From assembly GCF_009208775.1 (NCBI RefSeq), contig NZ_WFLM01000002.1, positions 496,001 through 560,000 of the forward strand: DNA of 64,000 nt. Reading direction: 5' to 3'. This DNA is from Silvanigrella paludirubra (GTDB taxonomy: Bacteria > Bdellovibrionota_B > Oligoflexia > Silvanigrellales > Silvanigrellaceae). The position numbers and the translations under genes are program-made. Numbering within the stretch: the first letter of the stretch is position 1; the number at the start of each line of letters is the position of its first letter. Of the stretch, positions 46,454-55,154 are shown piece by piece. The notes under the pieces are model-generated. The model saw nothing but the letters and a program-made list of their open reading frames with translations. It did not search any database and was not told the origin of the DNA.

Positions 46454-47398
46454 TTATTTAGATAGAATATTCAGAACTGAATTTACTGCATTCAAATCAA
46501 ATGTTCCCATTGTATTTGAAGTTTCAATTGTTTTTTTAGCTAACCCTTGTAAAACTTTTCCAGGTCCAACTTCAACTAAAATTGATTCATTTAATTCTTG
46601 ATTTATTTTTATTAAAGATTGAGTCCATAATACAGCACTTGCAATTTGTTTTACTAGAATATTTTTAGTATACGTTTCACCTGTATAAATATTAGCATCA
46701 ACATTTGCAATAATTTTACCAGAAAATTTATGCAATTCAATATTTGTTAAAAAATGCTCCATTTCTTTTGCAGCAGGCTGCATTAAAGAAGAATGAAAAG
46801 GCGCACTAACTGCTAAGGATTTTGCTTTTCCAAGTTTTTTTTCAGAAATAACTTCACAAGCTTTATCTACAGCACTCTTATGACCACTCAAAACCAATTG
46901 CCCTGGTGAATTAAAGTTGACAATTTCTACAACAGAATTTGGGGTAGAAATATCATTACAAACCTCTTCAATTAAGTTGCCTGAATTACCTAAATAAGCA
47001 GCCATAGCTCCCACACCAATAGGAACTGCTCTTTGCATTGCCTGTCCTCTAAAATGTACGGATTTTAAGGCATCTGAAAAGGATAATGCACCTAAAGAAA
47101 CAAGAGCTGAATATTCGCCAAGACTATGCCCTACAACAAAAGAAGATTCTACGTTTGCTCTTTTCTCAAGAGTCCGATAGATTGCCGTGCTTACGGTCAA
47201 AATAGCGGGTTGGGTAAATTCTGTTAAATTTAATTTTGATTCAGGATCTTCAAAGCAAAGACGTTCCATGCTTATTCCTAAAACATCGGAAGCCTCTTGA
47301 AAAGTCTCTTTAACTTCATGAAACTGCTCAAATATATCCTTACCCATTCCAACAAATTGACTGCCTTGACCTGGAAACATAAAAACAACGTCAGCCAT
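46454..47398 (-). CDS. fabD: Malonyl-CoA:ACP transacylase
   Basis: Loads malonate onto acyl carrier protein for fatty-acid synthesis. VFMFPGQGSQFVGMG and GHSLGEYSALV (catalytic Ser92, GHSLG at 90-94) are the classic motifs, and VGPGKVLQGL closes the protein. The frame runs to an ATG at 47422, but AGGAG lies seven bases before the ATG at 47398, so the protein begins MADVVF. It heads an operon with map, the RibD_C gene and the MFS pump. Confidence 0.93.
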   Translation of the reverse strand: MADVVFMFPGQGSQFVGMGKDIFEQFHEVKETFQEASDVLGISMERLCFEDPESKLNLTEFTQPAILTVSTAIYRTLEKRANVESSFVVGHSLGEYSALVSLGALSFSDALKSVHFRGQAMQRAVPIGVGAMAAYLGNSGNLIEEVCNDISTPNSVVEIVNFNSPGQLVLSGHKSAVDKACEVISEKKLGKAKSLAVSAPFHSSLMQPAAKEMEHFLTNIELHKFSGKIIANVDANIYTGETYTKNILVKQIASAVLWTQSLIKINQELNESILVEVGPGKVLQGLAKKTIETSNTMGTFDLNAVNSVLNILSK

Positions 47399-47528
47399 AT
47401 AAATACTCCTTATTAAGTGCATTGCATGATAAGCACTTGCTTTGAATACCAGAGTCTTTTAAATGTCTCCAGCATAAAAAAAAGGATCATTTGTCAAAGG
47501 CTACGTTCTTTCATTCTCGTCTTTTACA

Positions 47529-47557
47529 TTGACCTTTAGCTATTTTGAAGGTTATAG
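47529..47557 (+). promoter_or_regulatory. Probable sigma-70 promoter of ffh
   Basis: TTGACC (47529-47534) and TTATAG (47552-47557) are 17 bases apart. The TTG at 47529 is also the first codon of an apparent extension of the ffh frame, which argues that the extension is not translated and that the start at 47598, downstream of the promoter, is correct. Confidence 0.55.
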
Positions 47558-47597
47558 AGACTCATTTGTGGTTGATTTTTTGTGGAAAGGTTACAAT

Positions 47598-49223
47598 ATG
47601 TTTGACTTAGTCACCCAAGGATTTAAAGACGCTACCCTTAAATTAAAAGGGCAAGCTCGTCTAACAGATGAAAATATTGCGCCAGCTCTAGATGCTGTTA
47701 AAAGATCATTACTTGATGCCGACGTCGATCTTAAAGTCACAAAACAATTTGTAGAAAATGTACGCCAAAAAGCATTAAATGATGTTGTCACTTTAAAATC
47801 CGGATCAGGACAAAAGGTAACAGCCAGCGATCACTTTGTAAAAACTTGTCACGATGAACTTGTCGAATTTTTAGGTGGCAATCAAACCGAAATTATAAAA
47901 AATACAAAAGGCCCTACAGTTATTTTATTGGTTGGTTTACAAGGTGCGGGTAAAACAACTCATGCAGCAAAACTTGCCAAACTATTAGCTGAACGCCATA
48001 AAATGCGCCCTTTACTAGTTGCTGCCGATGTTTATCGTCCAGCTGCTCGTGATCAATTAAAAATATTAGGCGATAAAATTAATGTTCCTGTGTTTACTTT
48101 AGACACAAACAATGCGGTTGAAATTGCCGAAAAAGGAATTGAATTTGCACGATCAGAATGGCTTGATCTAGTTATTATTGATACAGCTGGTCGTTTAGCA
48201 ATTGATAATAATTTAATGAATGAACTTGAGGCTGTAAAATCAGCTGTAAACCCACAAAATATTCTTCTTGTAATTGACTCTATGATTGGTCAAGACGCCG
48301 TACGCACAGCTTCTGCTTTTGATATGAGACTCAATTTATCTGGCGTCATTCTAACTAAATTAGATGGCGATACACGCGGGGGAGCTGCTCTTTCCGTTAA
48401 AAAAGTAACAGGAAAAAATATTTTATTTGTTGGTACTGGTGAAACATTAGACAAACTTGAAGAATTCCGTCCTGAAGGTATGGCCGGTAGAATTTTGGGT
48501 ATGGGTGATGTTGTTGGTCTTATGGATGACTTTACAAAAGCCATTGATATGGAACACGCCGAGAAAAGTGCAAACAGAATGATGGAAGGTCATTTTGATT
48601 TTAATGATTTTCTAGAAATGATTGGCACTATTGGGAAAATGGGTCCAATTAAAGATGTTCTTGCAAAAACACCTTTAGCATCACAAATTTCTGAAAAAGA
48701 CATGGATAAAGTGAATGATAAAGATATTGTTCGCAAAGGTTCTATTGTTCAATCCATGACAAAAAAAGAAAGAGAAAACCCCGATCTCCTTCTCATTCAA
48801 AAATCCCAAACAGCACGCAGCCGTATTGCGAGAATAGCAAAAGGTTCTGCCCACACTGAAAAAGATGTGAAAGATCTCGTTGATCAATTCATGCAAATGC
48901 GTCAAATGATGCAAATGATGAGCGGATTAGGATTAGGTGGCGGAGGAGGACTTATGTCTAAAATCCCTGGACTTGGTCAATTAAATCAAATGGCAAAAAT
49001 GGCGAAAATGGCAAAAATGATGGGCGGTGCTGGCGGCGGAATGCCTAGTATGCCTGGAGGTGCCATGGGAAGCTTAAATAGCTTATTTGGCGGAGGTGGT
49101 GGAATGCCAAACATGCCAGGTATGGGTGGCAGCGGCGGATTAAGTGCTGCAGATATGGCTGAAATCAATCGTATGAAAAAAAGAAAAAAAGAAGAAAAAT
49201 TAAAAAAACAAAAAAAACGCTAA
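47598..49223 (+). CDS. ffh: Signal recognition particle protein Ffh
   Basis: GTPase that targets nascent membrane proteins with 4.5S RNA. N-domain start MFDLVTQGFKDA, then G-domain motifs GLQGAGKTTHAAKLA, DTAGR and TKLDGDTRGG, and a Met-rich M domain. After the M domain comes a long Gly/Met-rich tail with repeated GGMP/MPGM units and a final run of Lys. The start at 47598 is preceded by GAAAGG and lies downstream of the promoter at 47529-47557. No 4.5S RNA gene was seen. miaB follows 34 bases later. Confidence 0.95.
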   Translation: MFDLVTQGFKDATLKLKGQARLTDENIAPALDAVKRSLLDADVDLKVTKQFVENVRQKALNDVVTLKSGSGQKVTASDHFVKTCHDELVEFLGGNQTEIIKNTKGPTVILLVGLQGAGKTTHAAKLAKLLAERHKMRPLLVAADVYRPAARDQLKILGDKINVPVFTLDTNNAVEIAEKGIEFARSEWLDLVIIDTAGRLAIDNNLMNELEAVKSAVNPQNILLVIDSMIGQDAVRTASAFDMRLNLSGVILTKLDGDTRGGAALSVKKVTGKNILFVGTGETLDKLEEFRPEGMAGRILGMGDVVGLMDDFTKAIDMEHAEKSANRMMEGHFDFNDFLEMIGTIGKMGPIKDVLAKTPLASQISEKDMDKVNDKDIVRKGSIVQSMTKKERENPDLLLIQKSQTARSRIARIAKGSAHTEKDVKDLVDQFMQMRQMMQMMSGLGLGGGGGLMSKIPGLGQLNQMAKMAKMAKMMGGAGGGMPSMPGGAMGSLNSLFGGGGGMPNMPGMGGSGGLSAADMAEINRMKKRKKEEKLKKQKKR

Positions 49224-49257
49224 ACCGTTTCTGTTACTTTAGATAGGAAATCAAACC

Positions 49258-50793
49258 ATGTTTGGAATTCAAAAATCAACTTTTTTAAGCTCATCTTCAG
49301 CAGCAGGGCCTGAAGCTCTATTTGCAAAATACATGCCAAAGCCACAGGTTGAATATCCGAATGTGGGTGAAAAAAATGAAACCTATCTAAAAAAAGTTTA
49401 TGTACAAACTTGGGGTTGCCAAATGAATGTGGCTGACTCTGAGCGTATGTTAGGCTTGTTAGGAAGGCTGAATTACCGTCCTACTGAAAATCCAAATGAT
49501 GCCGATTTTATTTTATTAAATACTTGCCATATTCGAGAAAAAGCAAGACATAAAGTTGTCAGTCGCCTTGGTGAAATTCGTCCTTTAAAAGATTCAAATC
49601 CAAATTTAATTATTGCAGTTTCTGGTTGTGTTGCTCAAGCCGAATCACAGGCACTTGCTAAAGAAGTTCCTTATATAGATATGATATTTGGTCCAGATCA
49701 AATTGAAGAATTACCTTCATTACTTGAAAAAGTAATTGAAAAATCTGAAAATGATAAAAAAGTAAAAGAAAGTTATTCTACTAATAAAGAAGCTCCTTTT
49801 ATATTAACAAAATTTGATAATAAAGAAGAAGGTTACTCAATTCCAATAGATGTAATTCCTCCTTATTATGACGAAAACAAAAATGAAGTCACTCGTTACG
49901 TTAATATTATCAAAGGATGTAATAATTTTTGTACATTTTGCGTCGTTCCTTATACAAGAGGACGTGAAAAAAGTCGTCCAGAATCAGAAATTATTGATGA
50001 AGTAAAATATCTTGTAGACAAAGGTGTAAAAGAAATTATTTTATTAGGTCAAAATGTAAACTCATATGGACTTGATCTTATTGGCGCACAAGATATCCAT
50101 TCATCAAATGGAAAACTTCCATTTGCTGATTTATTATATACTGTAAGTAACATTCCAGGAGTAGAACGAATTCGTTTTACAACATCAAATCCTCATGATT
50201 TTACTCCAAACTTAGCTAAGGCTTTTGCTGATTTACCTAAAGTAACAAATTCGTTTCATTTAGCGGTTCAATCAGGTAGTGACCGCATTTTAGATAGAAT
50301 GAATCGTCAATATACAAGAGCAGAATATTTTGAACGAGTAAAATGGATACGTGATGTTCGCCCTGACATTGCATTTAGCACAGATATTATTGTTGGTTTT
50401 CCAGGCGAAACGAATCAAGATTTTGAAGATACTTTAAGTCTTGTAAAAGAAATGCAATATGCTTTTATTTTTGCATTTAAGTATTCCATTCGTAAAGGAA
50501 CACCTGCAACTCGTTTTAAAGACCAAGTGCCTGAAAATATAAAAGACCAACGTTTACAACAGCTCTTAGAACTCCAACGAAAAGAGACAGAAAGGCAAAA
50601 TTTTGCTGAAATTTCTAAAGTTAGAGAAGTTCTTGTATTGTACAAAAATAGAAAAGAAGAAAATAGTTGGTACGGAAGAACTTATGAAGGTAGACTTGTT
50701 AAAATTCATTCTCCAAGAAATTTGATTGGTATGATTTTACCTATTAAAATAATAGGTGCTAATTTAACTGCTCTTGAAGGACAACTTATTTAG
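49258..50793 (+). CDS. miaB: tRNA-2-methylthio-N6-dimethylallyladenosine synthase
   Basis: Radical-SAM methylthiotransferase that modifies A37 of tRNAs. The N-terminal UPF0004 cluster has cysteines in QTWGCQMN, LLNTCHIREKA and VSGCVAQ; the radical-SAM cluster is CNNFCTFCVVPYTRGREKSRP (first three cysteines). A TRAM-like C-terminal part follows. An N-terminal extension of about 45 residues precedes the methylthiotransferase domain. 511 residues in total. The gene follows ffh on the same strand. Confidence 0.94.
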   Translation: MFGIQKSTFLSSSSAAGPEALFAKYMPKPQVEYPNVGEKNETYLKKVYVQTWGCQMNVADSERMLGLLGRLNYRPTENPNDADFILLNTCHIREKARHKVVSRLGEIRPLKDSNPNLIIAVSGCVAQAESQALAKEVPYIDMIFGPDQIEELPSLLEKVIEKSENDKKVKESYSTNKEAPFILTKFDNKEEGYSIPIDVIPPYYDENKNEVTRYVNIIKGCNNFCTFCVVPYTRGREKSRPESEIIDEVKYLVDKGVKEIILLGQNVNSYGLDLIGAQDIHSSNGKLPFADLLYTVSNIPGVERIRFTTSNPHDFTPNLAKAFADLPKVTNSFHLAVQSGSDRILDRMNRQYTRAEYFERVKWIRDVRPDIAFSTDIIVGFPGETNQDFEDTLSLVKEMQYAFIFAFKYSIRKGTPATRFKDQVPENIKDQRLQQLLELQRKETERQNFAEISKVREVLVLYKNRKEENSWYGRTYEGRLVKIHSPRNLIGMILPIKIIGANLTALEGQLI

Positions 50794-50915
50794 TTCTCAG
50801 TTTTTCTAATTAATTTAAATCCTTAAATATTGTCAAAATCTTTATACCCTAACTTTGCTATGATCATCTTATAAAGTTAAAATTTTTATAGATGATTTAA
50901 AATTAGGGAATTGTT

Positions 50916-51404
50916 ATGATTTTTTATAAAATTAAAATATTTATTTTAATATTTTTTTCATTATTTATAAATATGAATTCATTTTCAAAAGAAATATTCA
51001 CTAAAAATGATGTTGAATTATTTGTTCAAAAAGCATTAGAGTATATTAATAAAAATGGGAAAGTAGCTGCTTTAAAAGAATTTACAAATCCAAATGGCGA
51101 TTTTAAAAAAGGTAGCCATGGTGAATTATATATTTTTGCTTACGACTTTAATGGAAATGTTTTAGCTCATGGCGATAAGCCAAAATTAGTTGGTTATAAC
51201 CTGTTTCATTTAAAAGATCCTGAAGGAAATTATCCTATTCAAAAATTAATAAATGCAGTTCATTCTAAAGATCATTGGGTCAAATATATTTGGATTAATC
51301 CTGCAGATAAAAAAATTGAAAAAAAAATGGGTTACTGTCTTAAGGTAGATGAAACATGGTGGATTGGTTCTGGTTTATATGTAACCGAAGAAACAAATAA
51401 ATAA
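50916..51404 (+). CDS. Secreted single-Cache-domain protein (first of tandem pair)
   Basis: 162 residues with a signal peptide (cleavage near SFS/KE) and a single Cache-2-type ligand-binding domain: the DVELFVQKALEYINKNGK helix, LYIFAYDFNGNVLAHG with the buried strand, then WINPADKKIEKKMGYC and TWWIGSGLY. Cache domains normally sit in chemoreceptors and sensor kinases; here the domain is free in the periplasm. It is followed four bases later by a close paralog and then by an SBP gene. The ligand is probably a small organic acid or amino acid (class inference only). Confidence 0.72.
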   Translation: MIFYKIKIFILIFFSLFINMNSFSKEIFTKNDVELFVQKALEYINKNGKVAALKEFTNPNGDFKKGSHGELYIFAYDFNGNVLAHGDKPKLVGYNLFHLKDPEGNYPIQKLINAVHSKDHWVKYIWINPADKKIEKKMGYCLKVDETWWIGSGLYVTEETNK

Positions 51405-51420
51405 TAAATTGGGGCTAAAT

Positions 51421-51909
51421 ATGAGTTTTAAAACAATAAAGGTATTATTGATTATTTTTTCTTTTAGTTTAATTAATATAAAAATATATTCTCAGGAAAA
51501 ATTCACAAAAAAAGATGTTGAACTATTTGTTCAAAAAGCTGTTGATTATGTAAAAAAAAATGGGAAAGATGCTGCTTTAAAAGAATTTATAAACCCAAAA
51601 GGTGAATTTTTAAAAGGTAAAAATGGCATTCTATATATATATGCATATGACTTTAAAGGGATTGTATTAGCTCATGGTGGTAAACCCAAATTAGCTGGAT
51701 TTAACCTGCTTGACATCAAAGATATTGAAGGAAATTATCCTGTACAAATCATGATAAAAGCAGCAAAAAATAACCAAAATCATTGGGCTTCCTATACTTG
51801 GACAAATCCTGCTACCAAAAAGGTAGAAAGAAAAATAGGATATAGTGTTTCCGTTGACAATACATGGTGGCTTGGCTCTGGTTTATACGAGAGCGAGGAA
51901 AATAAATGA
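51421..51909 (+). CDS. Secreted single-Cache-domain protein (second of tandem pair)
   Basis: 162 residues, a clear duplicate of the upstream gene: DVELFVQKAVDYVKKNGKD, YAYDFKGIVLAHGGKPKL, WTNPATKKVERKIGYS, WWLGSGLY. By eye well over half the residues of the domain are identical. It has a signal peptide (cleavage near IYS/QE). The frame opens at a TTG at 51409, but GGGG and spacing favour the ATG at 51421. Its stop overlaps the start of the SBP gene by four bases, so the three genes are translationally linked. Confidence 0.72.
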   Translation: MSFKTIKVLLIIFSFSLINIKIYSQEKFTKKDVELFVQKAVDYVKKNGKDAALKEFINPKGEFLKGKNGILYIYAYDFKGIVLAHGGKPKLAGFNLLDIKDIEGNYPVQIMIKAAKNNQNHWASYTWTNPATKKVERKIGYSVSVDNTWWLGSGLYESEENK

Positions 51910-52661
51910 TATTTTTTCAAAATAAAAAAAAAATTGTAATTATATTTTATTTTTTAAATTTGTTAATTTTAAATAACAAATGTTTTGGAGAAAATTTAAC
52001 AGTAAATCTTACTACATCTACATGGTCTCCCTATACTCTAGAAGAACTTCCAGATAATGGTTTACTTGGAGCATTAATAAAAGCAGCTTTTAAAACACAA
52101 AAAATTGAAACTAATATTATTTTTTTACCTTCAGCCCGTGCACCATTAGAAGCAAAAAAAGAAGCTTATGACGGTTATTTTCCTTCATATGATTGTGATA
52201 GGAATAGCTTCCAAAAATCTTCTTCAATTGGAAAGAGCACTATGGGTTTTGCTGTGTTAAAACAAAAAAACTGGGATTGGAAAAAATTAACAGATTTAAA
52301 AGGAAAAGTTATTGGAAACGTACGAGATAGATTTTTTACAGAAGAATTTAAAAAACTAAGCGAAAAAAACATTATCTTATTAGAAGAATCAAATACTGAC
52401 TTAGTGAATTTAACAAAGCTTTTGCATGGAAGAATAGATATTTCAATTATAGAAAAAAATATTTTTGAATATTTAATCTCAATTACTCCAGAGTTCAAAG
52501 ATAAATTTAAATTTGAAACCAAATATATAAAAAACAGAGATTTGTATATTTGCTTTAATAAATCTAACAAATCAAAAAATTTTAGAAATAAATTCAATTT
52601 AGGAATTTCTAAAATTGATAAAGATAATATTATTTTTCAATATATTATGCTCAATTACTAA
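51906..52661 (+). CDS. Periplasmic SBP_bac_3-type binding protein (orphan)
   Basis: 251 residues with a signal peptide (cleavage near CFG/EN) and a bi-lobed type-II periplasmic fold: WSPYTLEELPDNGLLGALI, YDGYFPSYDCDRN, LTDLKGKVIGNVRDRFFTEEF. No lipobox. It is coupled by a four-base overlap to the two Cache genes. No permease or ATPase is adjacent, so it may serve as a sensor subunit or work with a distant transporter. Ligand unknown. Confidence 0.75.
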   Translation: MIFFQNKKKIVIIFYFLNLLILNNKCFGENLTVNLTTSTWSPYTLEELPDNGLLGALIKAAFKTQKIETNIIFLPSARAPLEAKKEAYDGYFPSYDCDRNSFQKSSSIGKSTMGFAVLKQKNWDWKKLTDLKGKVIGNVRDRFFTEEFKKLSEKNIILLEESNTDLVNLTKLLHGRIDISIIEKNIFEYLISITPEFKDKFKFETKYIKNRDLYICFNKSNKSKNFRNKFNLGISKIDKDNIIFQYIMLNY

Positions 52662-52673
52662 TTTAAAAAAATT

Positions 52674-53897
52674 TTATTTTACAATTAAAACATCAGATAC
52701 GGCTCTTTCATGAAGTTTAAAACAGTCGTTTTCATTAACTGGAAAAGATCTATTCAAAACTTTTCCTTTATAATAAAACACAGAGGAATGACCGCCATCT
52801 AAGTTTATAGCATCAATACATCCTTTATCTATCATTAATTTTGTAAGATCGGGAATACTTAAACCAATACTTTTTCCAGTTACTTCGTCAGATCCATTGG
52901 CAATTAAAAAAAGAATATTTTTATTTTTTAACTTACATATTGCCGTTCTAGCATGTGCATTTATAAAAAAAGATGAGTCAGAAAAATCTTTATTCGCAAT
53001 GCCATTTTTAACTAAATATGGGACACCACTTAAAATATAATCAACGCTGTTCCATTTCCGAATATCTTCATTATTTTCAGAATGAATTACTATATCTAAG
53101 TTTATTTCTTTTCCTTTTTCAAAATTATACTTATTATCAATATCATTTGTATAAATTACAAATCCGTTATTAGGAATATTTATTAAATTTCCCCTTGGAT
53201 TTGATATTTTTTCAATTTTTAATATTTTATTTTTTTGGACTGTAATTACCAGTCCTTTTTTATTTAAAGGGACAGGTCGACTCCAAACAGAAGTAAAAAC
53301 AACAAAATTATAATTTTCAATGTATTTATTTAAAACTAAAAAAGGAATATTTTTACCATTATATTTTAAAATTGGTAGAGAAGAAATTTTTCCAACTATA
53401 AAACTTTTTCCATCTTTATCCCAGCCAACAGAGCTATTAAACTCCGAAAAAGAACCATACCATTTTTCGTTAATTTTTAAAATTCGAGAAGGCAAAGCGC
53501 TATAAGGGTTATATATATTAGGATAACAAGTATTTAAATTATAACCAGGAAGTTTAATCCCTTTTTTATGTTCATGAATTGAAAAAAATCCACCATTTAT
53601 TGCTAAAATAGCATTTTTTTGTTTTGCTAAATTTGACACTCTATCGCTTGAGTCAATTTTATCAAATGACTTTACTAATTCAATAGAATATTTTGAAGTC
53701 GAAAACTCAGCTGAAAATATGTCAATATCATTTTTGTCCACAAATTTTTCATGAATAATATTCAAATTATTTTCATTAAATTCGTTTAATTTTATTAAAT
53801 TATCTATTTTATTTAAATTATTAGAAACACAACCATGAATAAAATACGTTATAATAAAAAAAAACAAACAAAATTTACATGTATTTTTAGTTTTCAT
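52674..53897 (-). CDS. Phosphodiester glycosidase-family (NAGPA-like) lipoprotein
   Basis: 407 residues. An N-terminal signal with lipobox Cys23 (FIHGC) is followed by the PF09992 domain: AINGGFFSIHEHK, GVPYLVKNG, HARTAICKLKNKNILFLIA, and GCIDAINLDGGHSSVFYYKGK near the C-terminus. The human member (NAGPA) uncovers phosphodiester-linked N-acetylglucosamine; bacterial members act on cell-wall glycans. It would sit on a membrane facing the periplasm. Convergent with the SBP gene, 12 bases apart. Confidence 0.8.
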   Translation of the reverse strand: MKTKNTCKFCLFFFIITYFIHGCVSNNLNKIDNLIKLNEFNENNLNIIHEKFVDKNDIDIFSAEFSTSKYSIELVKSFDKIDSSDRVSNLAKQKNAILAINGGFFSIHEHKKGIKLPGYNLNTCYPNIYNPYSALPSRILKINEKWYGSFSEFNSSVGWDKDGKSFIVGKISSLPILKYNGKNIPFLVLNKYIENYNFVVFTSVWSRPVPLNKKGLVITVQKNKILKIEKISNPRGNLINIPNNGFVIYTNDIDNKYNFEKGKEINLDIVIHSENNEDIRKWNSVDYILSGVPYLVKNGIANKDFSDSSFFINAHARTAICKLKNKNILFLIANGSDEVTGKSIGLSIPDLTKLMIDKGCIDAINLDGGHSSVFYYKGKVLNRSFPVNENDCFKLHERAVSDVLIVK

Positions 53898-53914
53898 TCT
53901 AATCCTAATAATAT

Positions 53915-55105
53915 CTATTTAAAGCTAAATTTAAACATGAATCGCATTGATAAATATGTTATAATACCAACTAAACAATAAGCATAAGAAATTTCTATTA
54001 GCGAAGTAATTTTTAAACAGCTTATTACTATAGAAATAATTCCTGAAAAAGTGTAAGAAACAATTCCATAATTTGCACTTACCATACCAGCAATATTTTG
54101 GAAGGGAGCAAACATTCTTCCAACCAAAAAAGGATATAAGAAACCAGAAGAGAATGCAAATAAAGATGATGTAAGCATCAATACCCAAATTGATTTTGGA
54201 AAAAGAAAAGAAACAAAAACCATTATAATTCCAATAAGCAAAAGCATTTTAGAAACTAAATTAATTATCTTATCGCTTTCAAAATTTCTTATTGCATAAT
54301 TACTTAAAAAAGCGCCTAATATATAAATCGATCCAATAACTAAAGCCATATAACCAAAAAATATTTGACTTTTTCCTAAAATATTCTGAATTAAAAACGG
54401 GGCCATCAGAGTGAAAACAAATAAACCCAAATTAGTTGTTGCTATGATTAAAGTACTTCCCATAAAATCTTTATTTTTTAAAATAATAAATGAAGTCTTA
54501 AGAATATAATTAAAATTAAATTTTTGAAATTTTTTATTTGTTTCAGGCATAAATAAAATTATAAATAAACAAGAAATAAAACCATAAATAGCTAAAACTA
54601 AAAAAGATAAACGCCAGCCTCCAAATTCATCCAAATATCCGCCAATAACAGGTGCGACAATGGGGGCAACGCCCCAGATAAGACCTACCCAAGCACTTGC
54701 TTTCATTAAAGCGATTCCATCATATAAATCAACAGAAACTGCTTTTGAAAGCACAGCAATGGATGCGGCACCAAGACCCTGAAAAAATCTTGCTAAAATT
54801 AAGATTTCAATATTTGTTGAATAATAACAAGCTAAACTGGATATCGTAAAAAGGAACATGCCAATTAAAAGTGATTTTTTTCTGCCAATGCTATCAGAAA
54901 TAGCTCCATATAAATATTGACCGACACCTAATGATAATAAAAACAATGAAATTGTAAGTTGAACCTTACTTTCCGTTGTATTTAATCCATTTACGATATG
55001 AGGCATAGAAGGAGAATAGATGTCTATGGAAGCCTGAGAAACAGGCACCATAAACAAAATAATTGCAAAAATAAATTTATTAGAATTAAAAAAAATTTTA
55101 TTCAT
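53915..55105 (-). CDS. Bcr/CflA-family MFS transporter
   Basis: 396 residues, about 12 membrane segments. SIDIYSPSMPHIVNGLN in the first loop and DSIGRKKSLLIG (motif A) are typical of the multidrug-resistance Bcr/CflA group. Together with the gene at 43646 it makes two members of this family in the window, moderately similar. It precedes the phosphodiester glycosidase on the same strand by 17 bases and may be cotranscribed with it. Confidence 0.83.
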   Translation of the reverse strand: MNKIFFNSNKFIFAIILFMVPVSQASIDIYSPSMPHIVNGLNTTESKVQLTISLFLLSLGVGQYLYGAISDSIGRKKSLLIGMFLFTISSLACYYSTNIEILILARFFQGLGAASIAVLSKAVSVDLYDGIALMKASAWVGLIWGVAPIVAPVIGGYLDEFGGWRLSFLVLAIYGFISCLFIILFMPETNKKFQKFNFNYILKTSFIILKNKDFMGSTLIIATTNLGLFVFTLMAPFLIQNILGKSQIFFGYMALVIGSIYILGAFLSNYAIRNFESDKIINLVSKMLLLIGIIMVFVSFLFPKSIWVLMLTSSLFAFSSGFLYPFLVGRMFAPFQNIAGMVSANYGIVSYTFSGIISIVISCLKITSLIEISYAYCLVGIITYLSMRFMFKFSFK

Positions 55106-55154
55106 TCGTTTTCCAATAAATAAAATATCGAAAAATTTATCTGAATCAAAAAAA

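Noticed and set aside
47529-47597. Longer Ffh start at the TTG at 47529
   Set aside because: The extension overlaps the -35 and -10 boxes, is not family sequence, and the ATG at 47598 has a ribosome binding site and the canonical MFDLVTQ start.
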